DNA of 64,000 nt from Amycolatopsis acidiphila (lineage in GTDB: Bacteria; Actinomycetota; Actinomycetes; Mycobacteriales; Pseudonocardiaceae). The translations under genes and the position numbers were made by a program. The notes below the pieces were generated by a model. That model saw nothing but the letters and a program-made list of their open reading frames with translations. It searched no databases and was not told where the DNA came from. This document shows positions 1-9,108 of this stretch, piece after piece. The stretch is taken from NCBI RefSeq assembly GCF_021391495.1, contig NZ_CP090063.1:4588001-4652000 (forward strand). Direction: 5' to 3'. The first letter of the stretch is position 1; each line of letters starts with the position of its first letter.

Positions 1-1373
1 GCGGTCGAGGGCAGGGCCGGCACCGAGGTCTCGGTGCGCGAGAAGTCGAACGCCGAGGTCAGGTCGCCGGACACGGTGCGCCGCCACGGCGAGATGTTCG
101 GCTCGTGCACGCCGAAGCGCCGTTCGATGAACCGGATGACCGAGGTGTGGTCGAACACCTCGGAGCAGACCCGGCCACCCTTGCTCCACGGCGACACCAC
201 GAGCATCGGCACCCGTTGGCCCAGCCCGTAGGGCAGGCCGTCGAGCAGCTCGCCCGTGGTGTCCACAGTGGACGCGCCCTGCGCCGGGGACGACGGCGGG
301 TACGGCGGCACGACGTGGTCGAAGAATCCGTCGTTCTCGTCGTAGGTGATCAGCAGCGCGGTCTTGCTCCACACCTCGGGCACGCTGGTCAGCGCGTCGA
401 GGACCTGCGAGACGTACCAGGCGCCGTAGTTGGCGGGCCAGTTCGGGTGCTCGGTGAACGCCTCCGGGGCCACGACCCACGACACCTGCGGCAGCTGCCC
501 GGCGCGGACGTCGGACTTGAGGATGTCGAAGAACCCGTCGCCGTTCTTGGCGTCGGTGCCCGTGCGCGCCTTGTCGTAGAGCGGGTCGCCGGGCTGGGCG
601 TTGCGGTAGTTGTCGAAGTACAGCAACGAGTTGTCGCCGTAGTTGCCGCGGTAGGCGTCGTCGATCCAGCCCCAGCCGTGCGCGCCGTCGAGTCCGTCCC
701 CGATGTCCTGGTAGATCTTCCACGACACCCCGGCCCGCTCGAGCCGTTCCGGATAGGTGGTCCAGCTGTAGCCGCGTTCGTCGTTGCCGGTCACCGGGCC
801 GCCGCCCGTGCCGTCGTTGCCCGTGTAGCCGGTCCAGAGGTAGTAGCGGTTCGGGTCGGTGGAGCCCAGGAACGAGCAGTGGTAGGCGTCGCAGATCGTG
901 AAGGCGTCCGCGAGCGCGTAGTGGAACGGGATGTCTTCACGGGTCAGGTACGCCATCGTGGTGGTTCCCTTGGCGGGCACCCACTTGTCGTAGCCGCCCT
1001 GGTTCCACGCCGCGTGGGTGTCGGCCCAGCTGTGCGGGAGGTCCTGGACGAACTGCAGGCCCAGATCGTCCACCTGCGGCCGGAAGGGCAGCAGGTCCCT
1101 GGTGCCGTCCGGCTGGTACCACACCGGCTTGCCGCTCGGCAGCGTCACCGGCCGGGGGTCGCCGAAACCGCGGACCCCGCGCAGCGACCCGAAGTAGTGG
1201 TCGAAGGAGCGGTTTTCCTGCATCAGCACCACGATGTGCTCGACGTCGCGCAGACTGCCCGTGCGGTGACTGGCCGGGATGGCCGCCGCGCGCGCGATGC
1301 TCGACGACAGCATCGACGCGGCGGCCGTGCCACCGGCCACCTGCAGGAACCGGCGGCGGTTGAGGTCGGTCAT
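1..1373 (-). CDS. Secreted phospholipase C (phosphoesterase family), 3' end off window
   Basis: Putative extracellular phospholipase C that hydrolyses phosphodiester bonds of phospholipids; it resembles the phosphocholine-specific actinobacterial type. The protein starts MTDLNRRRFLQVAGG, a twin-arginine signal with RRR at residues 6-8, followed by a hydrophobic Ala-rich stretch. The family hallmark ENRSFDHYFG lies at residues 53-62, and later blocks such as HSWADTHAAW and DPNRYYLWTG fit the same family. About 457 codons are present and the C-terminus runs off the left edge. The start was chosen because the Tat signal begins there. No gene lies immediately upstream in the same operon: the 132-bp gap holds only a small hairpin. 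Family assignment is firm; substrate preference is inferred. Confidence 0.88.
   Translation of the reverse strand, partial: MTDLNRRRFLQVAGGTAAASMLSSSIARAAAIPASHRTGSLRDVEHIVVLMQENRSFDHYFGSLRGVRGFGDPRPVTLPSGKPVWYQPDGTRDLLPFRPQVDDLGLQFVQDLPHSWADTHAAWNQGGYDKWVPAKGTTTMAYLTREDIPFHYALADAFTICDAYHCSFLGSTDPNRYYLWTGYTGNDGTGGGPVTGNDERGYSWTTYPERLERAGVSWKIYQDIGDGLDGAHGWGWIDDAYRGNYGDNSLLYFDNYRNAQPGDPLYDKARTGTDAKNGDGFFDILKSDVRAGQLPQVSWVVAPEAFTEHPNWPANYGAWYVSQVLDALTSVPEVWSKTALLITYDENDGFFDHVVPPYPPSSPAQGASTVDTTGELLDGLPYGLGQRVPMLVVSPWSKGGRVCSEVFDHTSVIRFIERRFGVHEPNISPWRRTVSGDLTSAFDFSRTETSVPALPST
261..273. repeat. Palindromic 13-mer GTCCACAGTGGAC, copy 1
   Basis: Exact near-palindrome with arms GTCCAC/GTGGAC around one base, inside the phospholipase C gene. 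One of four copies of the TCCACAGTGGA core in this window. Confidence 0.6.
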
Positions 1374-1472
1374 GAACTCGTCTCTTTCCGGGATCGGTGA
1401 AGCGTCCGCTGCCCCCTCGCCGGACCAGTCTGGTGATCCAGGACGGCGCGGAGACGTCCGGACGGCGAAGCT

Positions 1473-1493
1473 CCGGGAAACATTCGCTCCCGG
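1473..1493. terminator. Small hairpin downstream of the GH31 gene
   Basis: CCGGGA and TCCCGG form a 6-bp perfect stem around a 9-nt loop, starting 13 bp past the stop codon of the glycosidase gene (minus strand). There is no U-tract, as is usual for actinomycetes. A weak terminator candidate. Confidence 0.3.
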
Positions 1494-1505
1494 CGCCCGC
1501 CGACC

Positions 1506-4256
1506 TCAGCCCGCGGTGCCGGACAGTCCGACCGTGTGCGCCTGGTTCACCGGCAGGCTCGCGGTGGTGACGGTGACCGTGCGGCTGCCGGCGTCGTAGG
1601 ACCAGCCGGTGCGCGGCAGCCGGACTCCGTCCACGGACACCGCGGCGGGCTCGGCGGCGTTGGTCAGCCGCAAGGTGTACGCCCGCGCGGCCACCGCCCC
1701 CGGGTAGGTTCCGGCGCTCGCGCCGACGGTCAGCGTCCGGCTCGCGTCGTGCCAGCCGATCGCCGTGGTGGTGGACCGGCCGGACCGGTACCCGCTGCCC
1801 TCCCCCGCGTCCTGGTACAGCGCGAAGCTGCCGTCGGCTCCCGCGCCGACGGTCAGCGTGAGCTGCGTCAGCGGGCGCTGCTGCTGGTTGTCGACGTAGT
1901 CGGTGCGGGTGGGCAGGATGCCGCCCGCCTTGACCAGCACCGGCATCCGCGACAGCGGCGCGGTGAGCGTGACGCTGCGCGGGCCCTGGTACGTGGCGCC
2001 GGTGAAGTAGTCGGTCCAGGTGCCGGGCGGGATCCACGCGCCGACCGAGCCGGTGCCGGCCGCGTCGTCCGGGGTGGTGATCGGCGCGACGAGCACGTCG
2101 TCGCCGTAGAGGTACTCCTGCGGATGGGTGTAGGCGTCGTCCTGGGCCGGATAGTCCAGGTACAGCGGCCGCGTGATCGGCACACCGGTCCGGTTCGCCT
2201 GCTGTGCCAACGTGTAGGTGTAGGGCACGAGTGCCTCGCGCAGGCGCAGGAACTGCTCGGCGCTCGCGGCGGCGTCCCCGGTGTAGTTCCAGGGCAGCCG
2301 GTCGCCGTGGTCGGAGTGCAGCCGGTCGACGGGCTGGAACGCGCCCAGCTGCACCCAGCGGGCGTACAGGTCGTCCGGCAGGTGGCCGCCGTGGAAGCTG
2401 CCGATGTCGTGGCTGACGTTGCTCAGCCCCGCCGCCGCCTCGTCCGGGGTGAACCGCGCCTCGAACGCGAGCATGTCCCACGTCGCCGGGGTGTCGCCGG
2501 TGAACTGCAGGGTGTTGCGCCGTTCCGACCACGGCCCGGTGGCGTAGTTGCTGTGGATGCCGCCCTGCTCCGCGCCGCCGATCCGGGCGAAGGAGAAGCC
2601 GCGCAGGCCGCGGGCGGTCGCGTCGGCGGCGTAGGCCTGGTTGATGAAGTTGTCCGCGCCGATGTGCGGGTCGCCCGCCCGCGAGGCGCCGCAGCCGGTG
2701 CAGTAGTCCAGCCACCACTCGCGCACGCCCTGCTGCTCGAACGGATCCTGCAGGCCGAGGTAGGACTTCAGGTGCGCGGGATCGGTCCAGTTCCAGGCGT
2801 ACTGGTTGCCGCCCTCGGCGACGAGCCCGCCCGCCTGCTGGTTCGTCGCGGCGAAGCGCGGGTCGTCGCCGGCGATGGACGGGTGGACGTTGAGCGAGAC
2901 GGCCAGCCCCTGCTGTCCGGCCCAATCCAGGAAGGCCTGCGGATCCGGGAAGAGTGCGGGGTTCCAGTTCCAGCCGTTCCACTGCGACGGGGACTTCCAG
3001 TCGGTGTCCACGACGAGCCAGTCGAGCGGGGTCCGGCCGGCGCGGAAGGCCGGCAGGAGGGAGTTCTGGTAGTCGCTCGTGGTGTAGGCGTAGTAGCGGG
3101 AGTACCAGACGCCGTAGGCGGACTGCGGCAGCAGTGCCGCGGCGCCGGTGAGCGCGTTGAGGTCCGCCAGCCCCTGCTTGTAGTCCTGGCCGTAGCCGAA
3201 CAGGTAGCCGTCCTGGTAGGGCTGCGCGCCGTGGGACGGGCGGTCCGCGATGGTGCCGCCGGGGCCCGCCAACGGGGTGCGGGTGTCGTCGAGCAGGTAC
3301 CAGCCGTCGCGGTCGAGCAGGCCCGGATGTTCCGCCGTCGGCACGGCTTCCGGGTTGTCCAGCGACCGGTCCCAGCCGCCGAGCACGTTGGCCGGGCCCG
3401 CGCCGTAGGCCGTGCTCAGCAAGGTCGTGTCCGCGGCGGGATAGGGCGCGGAGACCGGCGTCAGCGCGACGCTGTCGAGGTTGACGTTGCCGGACTTCCC
3501 GGCGTCCTGCCCGATCCGGAGCGTGTGGGTGCCGGGGCGCACGTCGAGGGTGACCGACGCGGTGGACCAGGTGTCCCAGGAACCGGTGACCGGCAGGGAG
3601 AGGTCGGGCCCGGCCGCGCCGTCGACCGACGTGGCGAGCGTCCTGGTGACCGACTGGCCGTCGCCGCCCTGGGCGTTGGCGTAGCGCACGGAAAGCCGGT
3701 AGGTCCCCGCCTCGGGCACGTCGGACACGTCCTGGATCAGGCTCGCGCCGGTGCCGGTGAAGCCCGCCAGGAAACCGGAGCCGGTGTAGCCCTGGTGGTC
3801 GTAGGCGGCCGAGGCGGAACCGCCGAAGAGCCCGTTTTCGGCCTGGCACGCGGTGCCGAAGGCGCAGTAGGACGGGAAGGCCGGGGCGCCGGTCACGTTC
3901 GTCCCGGTCAGCTGGACGCTGGTGTTGGCCGGGGTGAACGGGCCGCTGCGGAGGCGGTAGCGCAGGGTCATCCCGCTCGTGCGGATCTCGCGGTAGCCGT
4001 GGGCGACGCTCGTCGTGAACGGCGGCGGCGGGAACTTCCGGGTGGTGGCGTTGAAGGTGGGAGCATCGGAGAACGCGTCGTCCCCGGCGTACTCCAGGCG
4101 GATCAGCGTCGGCGTCAGCACCTCGAACCGGGCGTGCCCGTCGATGACGACGCCGGGGTGGGCAGCCGCGGCCGCGGCCGGAAGACCGGCCACGGTGGCG
4201 GCGAGGAGCACGAGTGCGGCGCCGAGGGACCGGCACAACGGGACGGAGCGCGACAT
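1506..4256 (-). CDS. Secreted GH31 alpha-glycosidase with an inserted carbohydrate-binding module
   Basis: Glycoside hydrolase family 31 enzyme (916 aa; alpha-glucosidase/alpha-xylosidase type) predicted to be exported and to act on alpha-linked oligosaccharides. A Sec signal peptide spans about residues 1-32. The N-terminal GH31 beta-sandwich (GHARFEVLTPTLIRLEY) is interrupted at about residues 150-260 by a CBM35/CBM6-like module (EAGTYRLSVRYAN ... GTHTLRIGQDAGKSGNVNLDSV). The catalytic barrel follows, with the nucleophile Asp in WWLDYCTG (about residue 516) and the likely acid/base Asp in HDIGSFHG (about 615). A C-terminal DUF5110-like beta domain ends the protein. The start MSRSVPLCRS was chosen because the signal peptide begins there; an open reading frame extends upstream but encodes nothing plausible. 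Exact sugar specificity cannot be read. Confidence 0.9.
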   Translation of the reverse strand: MSRSVPLCRSLGAALVLLAATVAGLPAAAAAAHPGVVIDGHARFEVLTPTLIRLEYAGDDAFSDAPTFNATTRKFPPPPFTTSVAHGYREIRTSGMTLRYRLRSGPFTPANTSVQLTGTNVTGAPAFPSYCAFGTACQAENGLFGGSASAAYDHQGYTGSGFLAGFTGTGASLIQDVSDVPEAGTYRLSVRYANAQGGDGQSVTRTLATSVDGAAGPDLSLPVTGSWDTWSTASVTLDVRPGTHTLRIGQDAGKSGNVNLDSVALTPVSAPYPAADTTLLSTAYGAGPANVLGGWDRSLDNPEAVPTAEHPGLLDRDGWYLLDDTRTPLAGPGGTIADRPSHGAQPYQDGYLFGYGQDYKQGLADLNALTGAAALLPQSAYGVWYSRYYAYTTSDYQNSLLPAFRAGRTPLDWLVVDTDWKSPSQWNGWNWNPALFPDPQAFLDWAGQQGLAVSLNVHPSIAGDDPRFAATNQQAGGLVAEGGNQYAWNWTDPAHLKSYLGLQDPFEQQGVREWWLDYCTGCGASRAGDPHIGADNFINQAYAADATARGLRGFSFARIGGAEQGGIHSNYATGPWSERRNTLQFTGDTPATWDMLAFEARFTPDEAAAGLSNVSHDIGSFHGGHLPDDLYARWVQLGAFQPVDRLHSDHGDRLPWNYTGDAAASAEQFLRLREALVPYTYTLAQQANRTGVPITRPLYLDYPAQDDAYTHPQEYLYGDDVLVAPITTPDDAAGTGSVGAWIPPGTWTDYFTGATYQGPRSVTLTAPLSRMPVLVKAGGILPTRTDYVDNQQQRPLTQLTLTVGAGADGSFALYQDAGEGSGYRSGRSTTTAIGWHDASRTLTVGASAGTYPGAVAARAYTLRLTNAAEPAAVSVDGVRLPRTGWSYDAGSRTVTVTTASLPVNQAHTVGLSGTAG

Positions 4257-4366
4257 GGTCCAAACCTGCTCGTTGTCCACCGGACATTTCATCCGCCAAA
4301 AGCAGGAATGCCCCAGGTGCCGGCAGTCAGTCCATTGAGGACGCTCGCGCTCCGCCCGCGCCGGGG

Positions 4367-4780
4367 TCAGCCGACGGCGACCATGTCCGCCTGGGTGGGC
4401 ATGGGTTCCGCCGGGACGTCGCTGTCGAAGCGGGTGAACTCGAAGTGCACCTCGTCCCGGTCCGGCCCGCACACCCGTGGCGTGACGACGCCCGTGGCGC
4501 CGACCGCGGCCAGCCGGGCGAGCAGCCGGGCCAGCTCCTCCGGCGCCTGCCGGGCTTCGCGGTCGCTCTGCACGAGGGTGCGGTGCAGGCTCGTCAGGTC
4601 CCAGCTCTCCGCGCTCCCGCTGCCCGCCGGCACGGCGAGGGACACGGTGAGCAGCCAGCGCGCGGGCTTGCCGGACAGGCTGGGCGTCCGGTGGTTGGCG
4701 ATGCCGATCACCTGATCGGCACGGATCAGGCCGTCGCCGAGGGTACGGATCCAGATGCCGGCCATTCCCATGTCGCTCAT
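4367..4780 (-). CDS. Conserved hypothetical protein coupled to a MerR regulator
   Basis: A 137-aa soluble protein ([17 protein letters not shown]...) with no family I can name. It is predicted to be mostly beta/alpha, without signal peptide or membrane segment. Its ATG overlaps the TGA of the upstream MerR-like gene in an ATGA arrangement, so the two are almost certainly translationally coupled. The middle contains a helical block rich in Arg and Glu ([20 protein letters not shown]). I recall similar proteins beside small MerR genes in actinomycetes, but no biochemical role is known to me. The partner regulator suggests a joint regulatory function (inference). Confidence 0.65.
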   Translation of the reverse strand: MSDMGMAGIWIRTLGDGLIRADQVIGIANHRTPSLSGKPARWLLTVSLAVPAGSGSAESWDLTSLHRTLVQSDREARQAPEELARLLARLAAVGATGVVTPRVCGPDRDEVHFEFTRFDSDVPAEPMPTQADMVAVG

Positions 4781-5124
4781 CCTTCCTGTTCGCCGTCCGT
4801 TGCCGAAGGTCCGGCCGCCCGGTTGCCGAGCCGCCGCAGCAGCTTCGCGTTCTCCGCCCGTGACTCGGCGAGCTCGTCCTCCAGCCGCACGATGCGGTCG
4901 GCCGCCGACAACGGCATGCCGCTGTCGAACAGCCGCCGCATCCGCGCGGCCAGCCGGAGCTGGCGCCGCGTGTAGCGCCGGTGCCCGCCGGTGGAGCGGT
5001 GCGGCTGGACGACGTCGGCCGCGTCGAGGCTGCGCAGGAACGCGGGTTGCACGCCCAGCACGTCGGCGGCCTGCCCCATGGTCCACGCGGGGTAGTCCTC
5101 GTCGTCCAGCTTGTCTGAAGCCAC
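4777..5124 (-). CDS. MerR-family transcriptional regulator (HspR-like, short)
   Basis: A 115-aa MerR-type DNA-binding protein. The winged helix-turn-helix lies at about residues 14-75 ([21 protein letters not shown], then the wing motif [11 protein letters not shown]). A coiled-coil dimerisation helix follows ([23 protein letters not shown]). No cysteine-based effector domain is present, so it is closer to HspR or short MerR-like proteins than to metal or oxidant sensors. It is the first gene of a two-gene unit whose second gene overlaps its stop codon. The target is unknown; autoregulation would be usual for the family. Confidence 0.85.
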   Translation of the reverse strand: MASDKLDDEDYPAWTMGQAADVLGVQPAFLRSLDAADVVQPHRSTGGHRRYTRRQLRLAARMRRLFDSGMPLSAADRIVRLEDELAESRAENAKLLRRLGNRAAGPSATDGEQEG

Positions 5125-5180
5125 GGCAGTATTTTATCTCTGGCGGCAGCTGCACACAATCTCTAGTCACGACTGCAGTT

Positions 5181-6296
5181 TCAGCCCTCGTGCAGGATGA
5201 TGCCCCGGATGTTGGTGCCGGCGTGCATGTCGGCGTAGGCCTGGTTGACCTCGTCGAGCCGGTAGGTCCTGGTGATCAGCTCGTCGAGCTTGAGCCGCCC
5301 CGCCTTGTACAGCGCCGCGAGCCGGGTGATCTCGAACGACGGGGTGCCCATACCGAAGATGACGCCCTGGATGCGCTTCTGCATCATCGAGAGCAGCCAC
5401 AGGTTGATCGGCAGGCCCTCGGCCTTGATGTCGCCGATGCCGGTGACCGCGACCGTGCCGAACTTGCCGACGGCGTTGACCGCCTGCGCCACGTGCTCGC
5501 CGGTGGTCACGCCGACGGTGACGATCACCGAGTTCGCACCCTGCCCGTTGGTGACCGAGCGGGCGAAGTCGGCGGCCTGGTCGATGTCGGCGAAGGTGTG
5601 CGTGGCGCCGAAGGTGCTCGCCTGCTCGCGTTTGAACGCGGCCGGGTCCACCGCGATGACGTGCGCCGCGCCGCGAACGGCGGCCGCCTGGACGGCGTTC
5701 ATCCCCACGCCGCCGGTGCCCATCACGATCACCGTGTCGCCCGCCTTGACCTCGGCGGCGTACTCGGCCGAGCCCCAGCCGGTCGGCACCCCGCAGGAGA
5801 GCAGAGCGGCGACGGGGAACGGGAGGTCTTCGTCGACCTTCGTGACGGAGTACTCCGAGACGACGGCGTGCTGGGCGAAGGTGCCCACCATGGTCATCTG
5901 CCCGACGTCCGCGCCGTCGAGGTGGGCGCGGTAGGTGCCGTCGGCCTGGGAGCCGGCGAGGGCGTAGATGCCCAGGTCGCACAGGTTCCCGCGGCCGGAC
6001 GAGCACGGCTGGCAGCGCCCGCAGGAGGGGACGAACTGGGCGACCACGTGGTCGCCGACCGCGAGCGAGCGCACCCCGGGGCCCACGGACTCGACGACGC
6101 CCGCGCCCTCGTGGCCGCCGATCAGCGGCAGCCGCCCGACGGGCATGTCGCCGGTCGCGGCGTGGTCGTCGGAGTGGCACAGGCCGGCGGCCACGAACCG
6201 GACCAGCACCTCGTTCGCCCGGGGTTCGTCCAGCTCGACGTCGACGAGCTGCCACTTGCCAGGCTGCTCGAGCAGCGCCGCCGCACGGGTTCGCAT
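5181..6296 (-). CDS. NDMA-dependent-type zinc alcohol dehydrogenase
   Basis: Medium-chain zinc alcohol dehydrogenase (371 aa) of the actinobacterial NDMA-dependent type, oxidising primary alcohols with tightly bound nicotinamide cofactor. Visible are the catalytic zinc region [13 protein letters not shown] and [13 protein letters not shown], the structural zinc cysteines in [20 protein letters not shown], and the Rossmann motif GTGGVGMNA near residue 190. Full length for the family. The start has a good ribosome binding site (AGGAGG upstream of ATG). The 114-bp upstream region carries two TnnAACnnGTTnnA-like palindromes, which suggests control by a KstR-type TetR regulator. The substrate is unknown; the upstream SnoaL-like gene and the palindromes hint at steroid or lipid side-chain catabolism (inference). 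Confidence 0.9.
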   Translation of the reverse strand: MRTRAAALLEQPGKWQLVDVELDEPRANEVLVRFVAAGLCHSDDHAATGDMPVGRLPLIGGHEGAGVVESVGPGVRSLAVGDHVVAQFVPSCGRCQPCSSGRGNLCDLGIYALAGSQADGTYRAHLDGADVGQMTMVGTFAQHAVVSEYSVTKVDEDLPFPVAALLSCGVPTGWGSAEYAAEVKAGDTVIVMGTGGVGMNAVQAAAVRGAAHVIAVDPAAFKREQASTFGATHTFADIDQAADFARSVTNGQGANSVIVTVGVTTGEHVAQAVNAVGKFGTVAVTGIGDIKAEGLPINLWLLSMMQKRIQGVIFGMGTPSFEITRLAALYKAGRLKLDELITRTYRLDEVNQAYADMHAGTNIRGIILHEG

Positions 6297-6313
6297 CGTT
6301 GCCCACCTCCTGT

Positions 6314-6327
6314 TAGAACAAGTTCTA
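6314..6327. promoter_or_regulatory. KstR-type operator palindrome
   Basis: TAGAACAAGTTCTA has perfect arms TAGAAC/GTTCTA and fits the published mycobacterial KstR consensus TnnAACnnGTTnnA at every fixed position. It lies 18 bp upstream of the alcohol dehydrogenase start, where a repressor would block its promoter. Confidence 0.6.
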
Positions 6328-6390
6328 TCAGGAGTAGAGCACAGCGGAACCGCTCCGACAAGGCTCTTCCAGCGCAGGTTTCAAAGGAGG

Positions 6391-6404
6391 GGGAACACGT
6401 TCTA
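6391..6404. promoter_or_regulatory. Second KstR-like half-degenerate palindrome
   Basis: GGGAACACGTTCTA matches the TnnAACnnGTTnnA pattern except for the first T. It lies 63 bp further upstream of the alcohol dehydrogenase than the first site and just past the stop codon of the SnoaL-like gene. Confidence 0.45.
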
Positions 6405-6410
6405 TGCGCA

Positions 6411-6833
6411 TCAGCGGCCGGGTGCCGGGACCAGCCCGTCGGCGACGAGCCCGGCCAGCACCGCCTCGCTGAGCGCCTGCACCGCCGAGAGCGGGCGGAC
6501 CATGACGGTGAACTCGGCGATGCGCCCGTCGTCGTCGAACTGGAGCAGGTCGATGCCGTGGATCTGCTTGCCGTTGACCGTGGCCCGGAAGACCAGCACT
6601 GCCGAGGGGGCGTCGTGCCCGCCGGTTTCGGCGGTGCCGTCGAGCGCGCCGACGTACCGGAAGTCCTCGAACGTCCGCAGCAGGACCCCGAACAGGCCCA
6701 GCACCATCGGCTTGCCCTCGAAGGGGGTGAACTTGACCGGGCTGTAGAAGCGGACGTCCTCGGTGAACAGGTCCTCGAGGGCGCTGCCGTCGCGAGCGTC
6801 GACGGCGGCGCGGAAGCGTGCGGTGGTGTCCAT
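6411..6833 (-). CDS. SnoaL-like / NTF2-fold protein
   Basis: A 140-aa protein with the cone-shaped alpha+beta fold of SnoaL and ketosteroid-isomerase-like proteins. It starts [23 protein letters not shown], the usual first helix, followed by [19 protein letters not shown] and a C-terminal sheet with [24 protein letters not shown]. The latter is the typical DGRI motif for SnoaL-like proteins binding small ligands. It sits upstream of the alcohol dehydrogenase on the same strand, separated by the two palindromes. It may be an isomerase or simply a ligand-binding protein; catalytic residues cannot be assigned from sequence alone. Confidence 0.8.
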   Translation of the reverse strand: MDTTARFRAAVDARDGSALEDLFTEDVRFYSPVKFTPFEGKPMVLGLFGVLLRTFEDFRYVGALDGTAETGGHDAPSAVLVFRATVNGKQIHGIDLLQFDDDGRIAEFTVMVRPLSAVQALSEAVLAGLVADGLVPAPGR

Positions 6834-6947
6834 CGCCCTCCTCGTCGGGTTGCGGCCGAGACTACTCACGCGGTGTCGTTTCGTCCCCCGTCCTGTGGTC
6901 GTCGGGCGGGTAAACTGGGCACGGTCCCGGAAGAAGGAGTGACGACT

Positions 6948-7460
6948 ATGACAGCGCCCACGGAGAAGGCCGTCCTCGCCGGCGGATGCTTCTGGGGGAT
7001 GCAGGACCTGATCCGCAAGTACGACGGCGTCGTCGCCACCCGCGTCGGCTACACCGGCGGGGACGTGCCCAACGCGACCTACCGCAACCACGGCACGCAC
7101 GCCGAGGCCATCGAGATCGGGTACGACCCGTCGAAGATCAGCTACCGGCAGTTGCTGGAGTTCTTCTTCCAGATCCACGACCCGACGACCAAGAATCGTC
7201 AGGGCAACGATGTGGGACTGAGCTACCGGTCGGCGATCTTCTACACCAGCGACGAGCAGAAGCGCGTCGCCGAGGACACGATCGCGGACGTCGAGGCCTC
7301 CGGGCTCTGGCCGGGCAAGGTCGTGACGGAGGTCGTGCCGGCGGGGCCGTTCTGGGAGGCCGAGCCGGAGCACCAGGACTACCTGGAGCGCTACCCCAAC
7401 GGGTACACCTGCCACTTCATCCGGCCGGGCTGGAAGCTCCCGGCGCGCTCCGCCGGCTGA
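6948..7460 (+). CDS. msrA: Peptide-methionine (S)-S-oxide reductase MsrA
   Basis: Reduces methionine-S-sulfoxide in proteins using thioredoxin-type reductants; a cytoplasmic repair enzyme for oxidative damage. The protein is 170 aa, normal for a stand-alone MsrA. The catalytic motif GGCFWGMQ places the nucleophilic cysteine at residue 14. Further family blocks are [24 protein letters not shown] and [16 protein letters not shown], the latter covering the substrate-binding region. Start ATG follows AAGGAG. A promoter-like TAAACT lies about 35 bp upstream. It is transcribed away from the SnoaL-like gene, so it probably has its own promoter. Confidence 0.96.
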   Translation: MTAPTEKAVLAGGCFWGMQDLIRKYDGVVATRVGYTGGDVPNATYRNHGTHAEAIEIGYDPSKISYRQLLEFFFQIHDPTTKNRQGNDVGLSYRSAIFYTSDEQKRVAEDTIADVEASGLWPGKVVTEVVPAGPFWEAEPEHQDYLERYPNGYTCHFIRPGWKLPARSAG

Positions 7461-7534
7461 TCTGTCCACGGCGGACGGTCTTTGAGACGGGCCGGGCTGA
7501 CAACGGTCCGGCCCGACCTCTCGCGAAAATGCCC

Positions 7535-9019
7535 TCCGGTGACCAAGGCTCCGTCAGGCATGTTCGCGAACAGCCCTTTGAGCTTGTTGTTCAAGGACCG
7601 GATCGCAGGCGTGCACCCCAGTTGCTCACGAGTGCAGCCCTTGGGTTGTTCGAGCTGGCGGACGCGGTGCTGTGCACCGAGGCGCCGGTCCGATCGTTGG
7701 TCGGGTTGTCCCTTGGTCGGGTTGTCCCTGGCGTCTGAGCATCGGCGCGGTCATGGCGGTCTGCACGACGCGATCGACAACGGCCGGATCGGCGGTGACC
7801 GGCCGCGGACCGCGTTGTGCGGTTTCCGCTTCCCCGCGCTGCCGGCGGTCGGCTGGTGCTGGCGGCGGATGCCTCCCCGTGGCCGCGGCTCGACGGCGCG
7901 ACCTGTCCGGACCGCTCGTTCTGCCACACCTTCGGGCGGGGCAAGGACGAGCACCGGATGATCCCTGGCTGGCCGTATTCCATCGTCACGCCCCTGGAGA
8001 CCGGCAAATCTCGTGGACGGCCATGCTCGACGCGATCCGGCTATTACCCGGCGCCGACGCACCGCGGTGACCACCAGGCAGATCCGCGACGTCGTCGAGC
8101 GGCTCATCGTCGCAGGCCAGTGGCGAGAAGGTGATCCGGAGATCCTGGTGGTCCCCGACGCGGGCTACGACGCCCCGCGCATCGCCCACCTGCTCGCCGA
8201 TCTGCCGGTGCAGATCCTCGGCCGGATGCGCTCGGACCGCGTGCTGCGCCGCCCAGCCCCACCCGGGACGCCTGGCACCAACGGCCGGCCCCCAAACATG
8301 GCGGCGAGTTTGTGTTCGGTGGCCCGGCAACTTGGGGCGCTGAACACGCGGCGACCAGCACCGGCATGTGCCTCTGCGAGACAGCGACCGCACAGGCGTG
8401 GAATCGGTTGCATCCCAGGCTGACCAGCAGAGCCGCGTGGGCGATCACGACGGGCCGTTGCCGATCCGGCACCGCGTCGAGCGCCTACCCGACGGCGGAG
8501 TCAACAAGCCGGTGCGGCTGTGGTTCTGCGGCCTCGACGCCACCCAGCCGAGGTCGGCCACTGCTGGCATATGTTCCTGCGTCGGTTCGACATCGGGCAT
8601 ACGTTCCGACTGAAGCAGACGCTCGGCTGGACACGGCCCCGACTGCGCAGCCCCGAAGCCGCCTACCGCTGGACCTGGTTGGCGATCGCCGTCTACGCCC
8701 AGCTTCGGGTGGCCCGCTCGTTGGTTGCCGATCTGCGCCGCCCGTGGGAACGTCCCGCCGACCGGACCAGGCTGACCCCGGCCCGGCTCCGGCGCGGGTT
8801 CCGCGTGGGTTCCGCGACATCCACACGAAGACCGCACGTCCAGCGGCGGCACCGAAACCGACCCGGCCGGGACCAGGCCGCCCCGCCGGCCCGAAGAACT
8901 CCGTTGCCGTGCAACGCTTCGACGTCGGACGCGCCCTGGCAACCGGCCAGGCGCACACCCGATCAGCACACCACAGGAAGAGCACCAAACCCCGGCGGCA
9001 CCACTTGGCAACAAGCTTG
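7535..9019 (+). pseudogene. Degenerate transposase (IS701/DDE-like, NF041680-type)
   Basis: Six or more frame changes are needed to follow one protein across this stretch. Recognisable blocks in order are LFELADAVLCTEAPVRSLVG (about 7650), LASEHRRGHGGLHDAIDNG, PLPRAAGGRLVLAADASPWP and DRSFCHTFGRGKDEHRMIPG (about 7820-7990), TAMLDAIRLLPGAD, RQIRDVVERLIVAGQWREGD with LVVPDAGYDAPRIAHLLADL (about 8080-8210), LRRFDIGHTFRLKQTLGWT (about 8580), and a C-terminal GPGRPAGPKN block. I recognise these as a large DDE transposase common in Streptomyces and relatives. No terminal inverted repeats or target duplication could be found. It is inactive, and it marks the start of the decayed zone that runs to about 10.5 kb. 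Confidence 0.75.
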
Positions 9020-9108
9020 AGGTAGCGCGACGACGTCGACTGGCCGCGTGGTTTCGCCGGCGCAGAGCCAGGTTCCGCGTCTGAGGATCAGCACCGGTAA
9101 ACACCCCG

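Noticed and set aside
105..1400. Long plus-strand open frame opposite the phospholipase C gene
   Set aside because: A GC-rich shadow frame; the minus strand encodes a clear Tat-exported phospholipase with family motifs, and the plus-strand peptide is Arg/Val-rich without domains.
1536..4715. Very long plus-strand open frame over the GH31 gene
   Set aside because: Shadow of the glycosidase; low-complexity Ala/Gly/Arg peptide with no family, while the minus strand has the GH31 catalytic motifs.
7461..9019. Possible intact transposon with terminal repeats
   Set aside because: No inverted repeats or target-site duplication could be found at either end, and the transposase needs six or more frame changes.
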